Positions 4,913-5,255 of a stretch of DNA of 5,255 nt are shown here, in pieces. How positions within the stretch are numbered: the first letter of the stretch is position 1; each line of letters starts with the position of its first letter. Made by a program: the position numbers and the translations under genes. Under the pieces are notes generated by a model, which worked only from the letters and a program-made list of their open reading frames with translations, had not been told where the DNA came from and did no database searches. The stretch is from Methanosphaera sp. (GTDB lineage Archaea > Methanobacteriota > Methanobacteria > Methanobacteriales > Methanobacteriaceae): NCBI GenBank assembly GCA_021199865.1, contig JAJQHG010000055.1, positions 1-5,255 of the forward strand, written 5' to 3'.

Positions 4913-5255
4913 TTCTTCTATGTAAACTTTAGCATATTCTTCTGGTTGTTCATATAGTCCAAGAGCAGCTAGTGCACCTATTAGTCCAGCTTCTCCTGTA
5001 ACATATTCTACCTGGATATTATTCTCTTCTACTAACTTTTTTGCCTCATCAAGATACTTCATTGACTTTTTAGCTTCAAGACCATACTTTTTGATTTCAT
5101 CAGGTATGCTAAACTTATCATACACAACAAATGCTGTATTCTCTGATAATGTGTTTTCTCTAAGTTTACTTTTGAGTGTGCTTATTAGATCCTTTTTTTC
5201 TGATTCTTTCACTGCAAATACTAGTATTATTGATACATGTCTCTTATACAAATCT
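4910..5255 (-). CDS. C-terminal part of a TiaS-like (COG1571-type N-terminal domain) protein, cut by the window edge
   Basis: The frame is open from the right edge of the window to the TAA at 4912-4910, giving about 114 codons. The first in-frame start-like codon is a TTG at 5251, but the frame stays open beyond it and there is no ribosome binding site in view, so the true start lies outside. The visible part ends with a helical Lys/Glu-rich region, then EAGLIGALAALG and a short acidic tail ending in VYIEE. The order AFVVYDK, helix, YLDEA, then GLIGALAALG resembles the N-terminal region of TiaS, the archaeal enzyme that puts agmatine on C34 of tRNA-Ile2. In TiaS that motif is followed by several hundred residues including an OB fold and a zinc ribbon. 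Here the protein stops about 20 residues later, so it is a short paralogue of unknown role, not TiaS itself. Its 3' end faces the glycosyltransferase gene. Confidence 0.6.
   Translation of the reverse strand, partial: DLYKRHVSIILVFAVKESEKKDLISTLKSKLRENTLSENTAFVVYDKFSIPDEIKKYGLEAKKSMKYLDEAKKLVEENNIQVEYVTGEAGLIGALAALGLYEQPEEYAKVYIEE

Overview
The window looks like chromosome from an AT-rich methanogenic archaeon of the order Methanobacteriales, most like Methanosphaera or a close relative. The grounds are the very low GC of both genes and spacers, the tandem-domain PurE typical of that order, an archaeal UbiD-type decarboxylase of the modified mevalonate pathway, a TiaS-like protein, and archaeal signals (TATA-box-like elements, GGAGGT/AGGA ribosome binding sites, T-rich ends). 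The genus is inferred; no rRNA or other marker is present.

Layout from left to right. Positions 1-102 hold the first 34 codons of an unrecognised minus-strand gene, probably with a nearly leaderless transcript. Positions 232-1518 (minus) encode a 428-residue UbiD-family decarboxylase, probably anhydromevalonate phosphate decarboxylase of archaeal lipid synthesis. Fourteen bases upstream of it, positions 1533-2537 (minus) encode a double-domain PurE of purine synthesis. The two form a purE-ubiD transcription unit reading leftwards. The PurE start is odd: the good Shine-Dalgarno sequence points to an ATT codon at 2555-2553, six codons before the first ATG.

Positions 2568-2750 are a divergent promoter region with two nearly concentric inverted repeats. 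From there a plus-strand gene (2751-4550) encodes a membrane glycosyltransferase related to glucosyl-3-phosphoglycerate synthase. After its last transmembrane segment it carries about 250 residues predicted to lie outside the cell: two copies of a repeat of about 38 residues, then a tail with 13 N-glycosylation sequons.

Positions 4551-4909 lie between the 3' ends of convergent genes and have no gene. They hold a striking symmetric element of about 159 bp (4637-4795): terminal inverted repeats containing GGTATACC/GGTATATACC, and inside them tandem 10-bp TTCTATATAG units (two on the left, three on the right). The window ends in the 3' part of a minus-strand gene (4910 to beyond 5255) whose product resembles the N-terminal part of TiaS but stops where TiaS would continue.

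Purine and isoprenoid genes share one operon, and the glycosyltransferase is a separate envelope function. The most unusual items are the 4637-4795 element, the sequon-rich glycosyltransferase tail and the ATT-start candidate of purE. I see no defence system, mobile-element gene, CRISPR array, tRNA or rRNA here.
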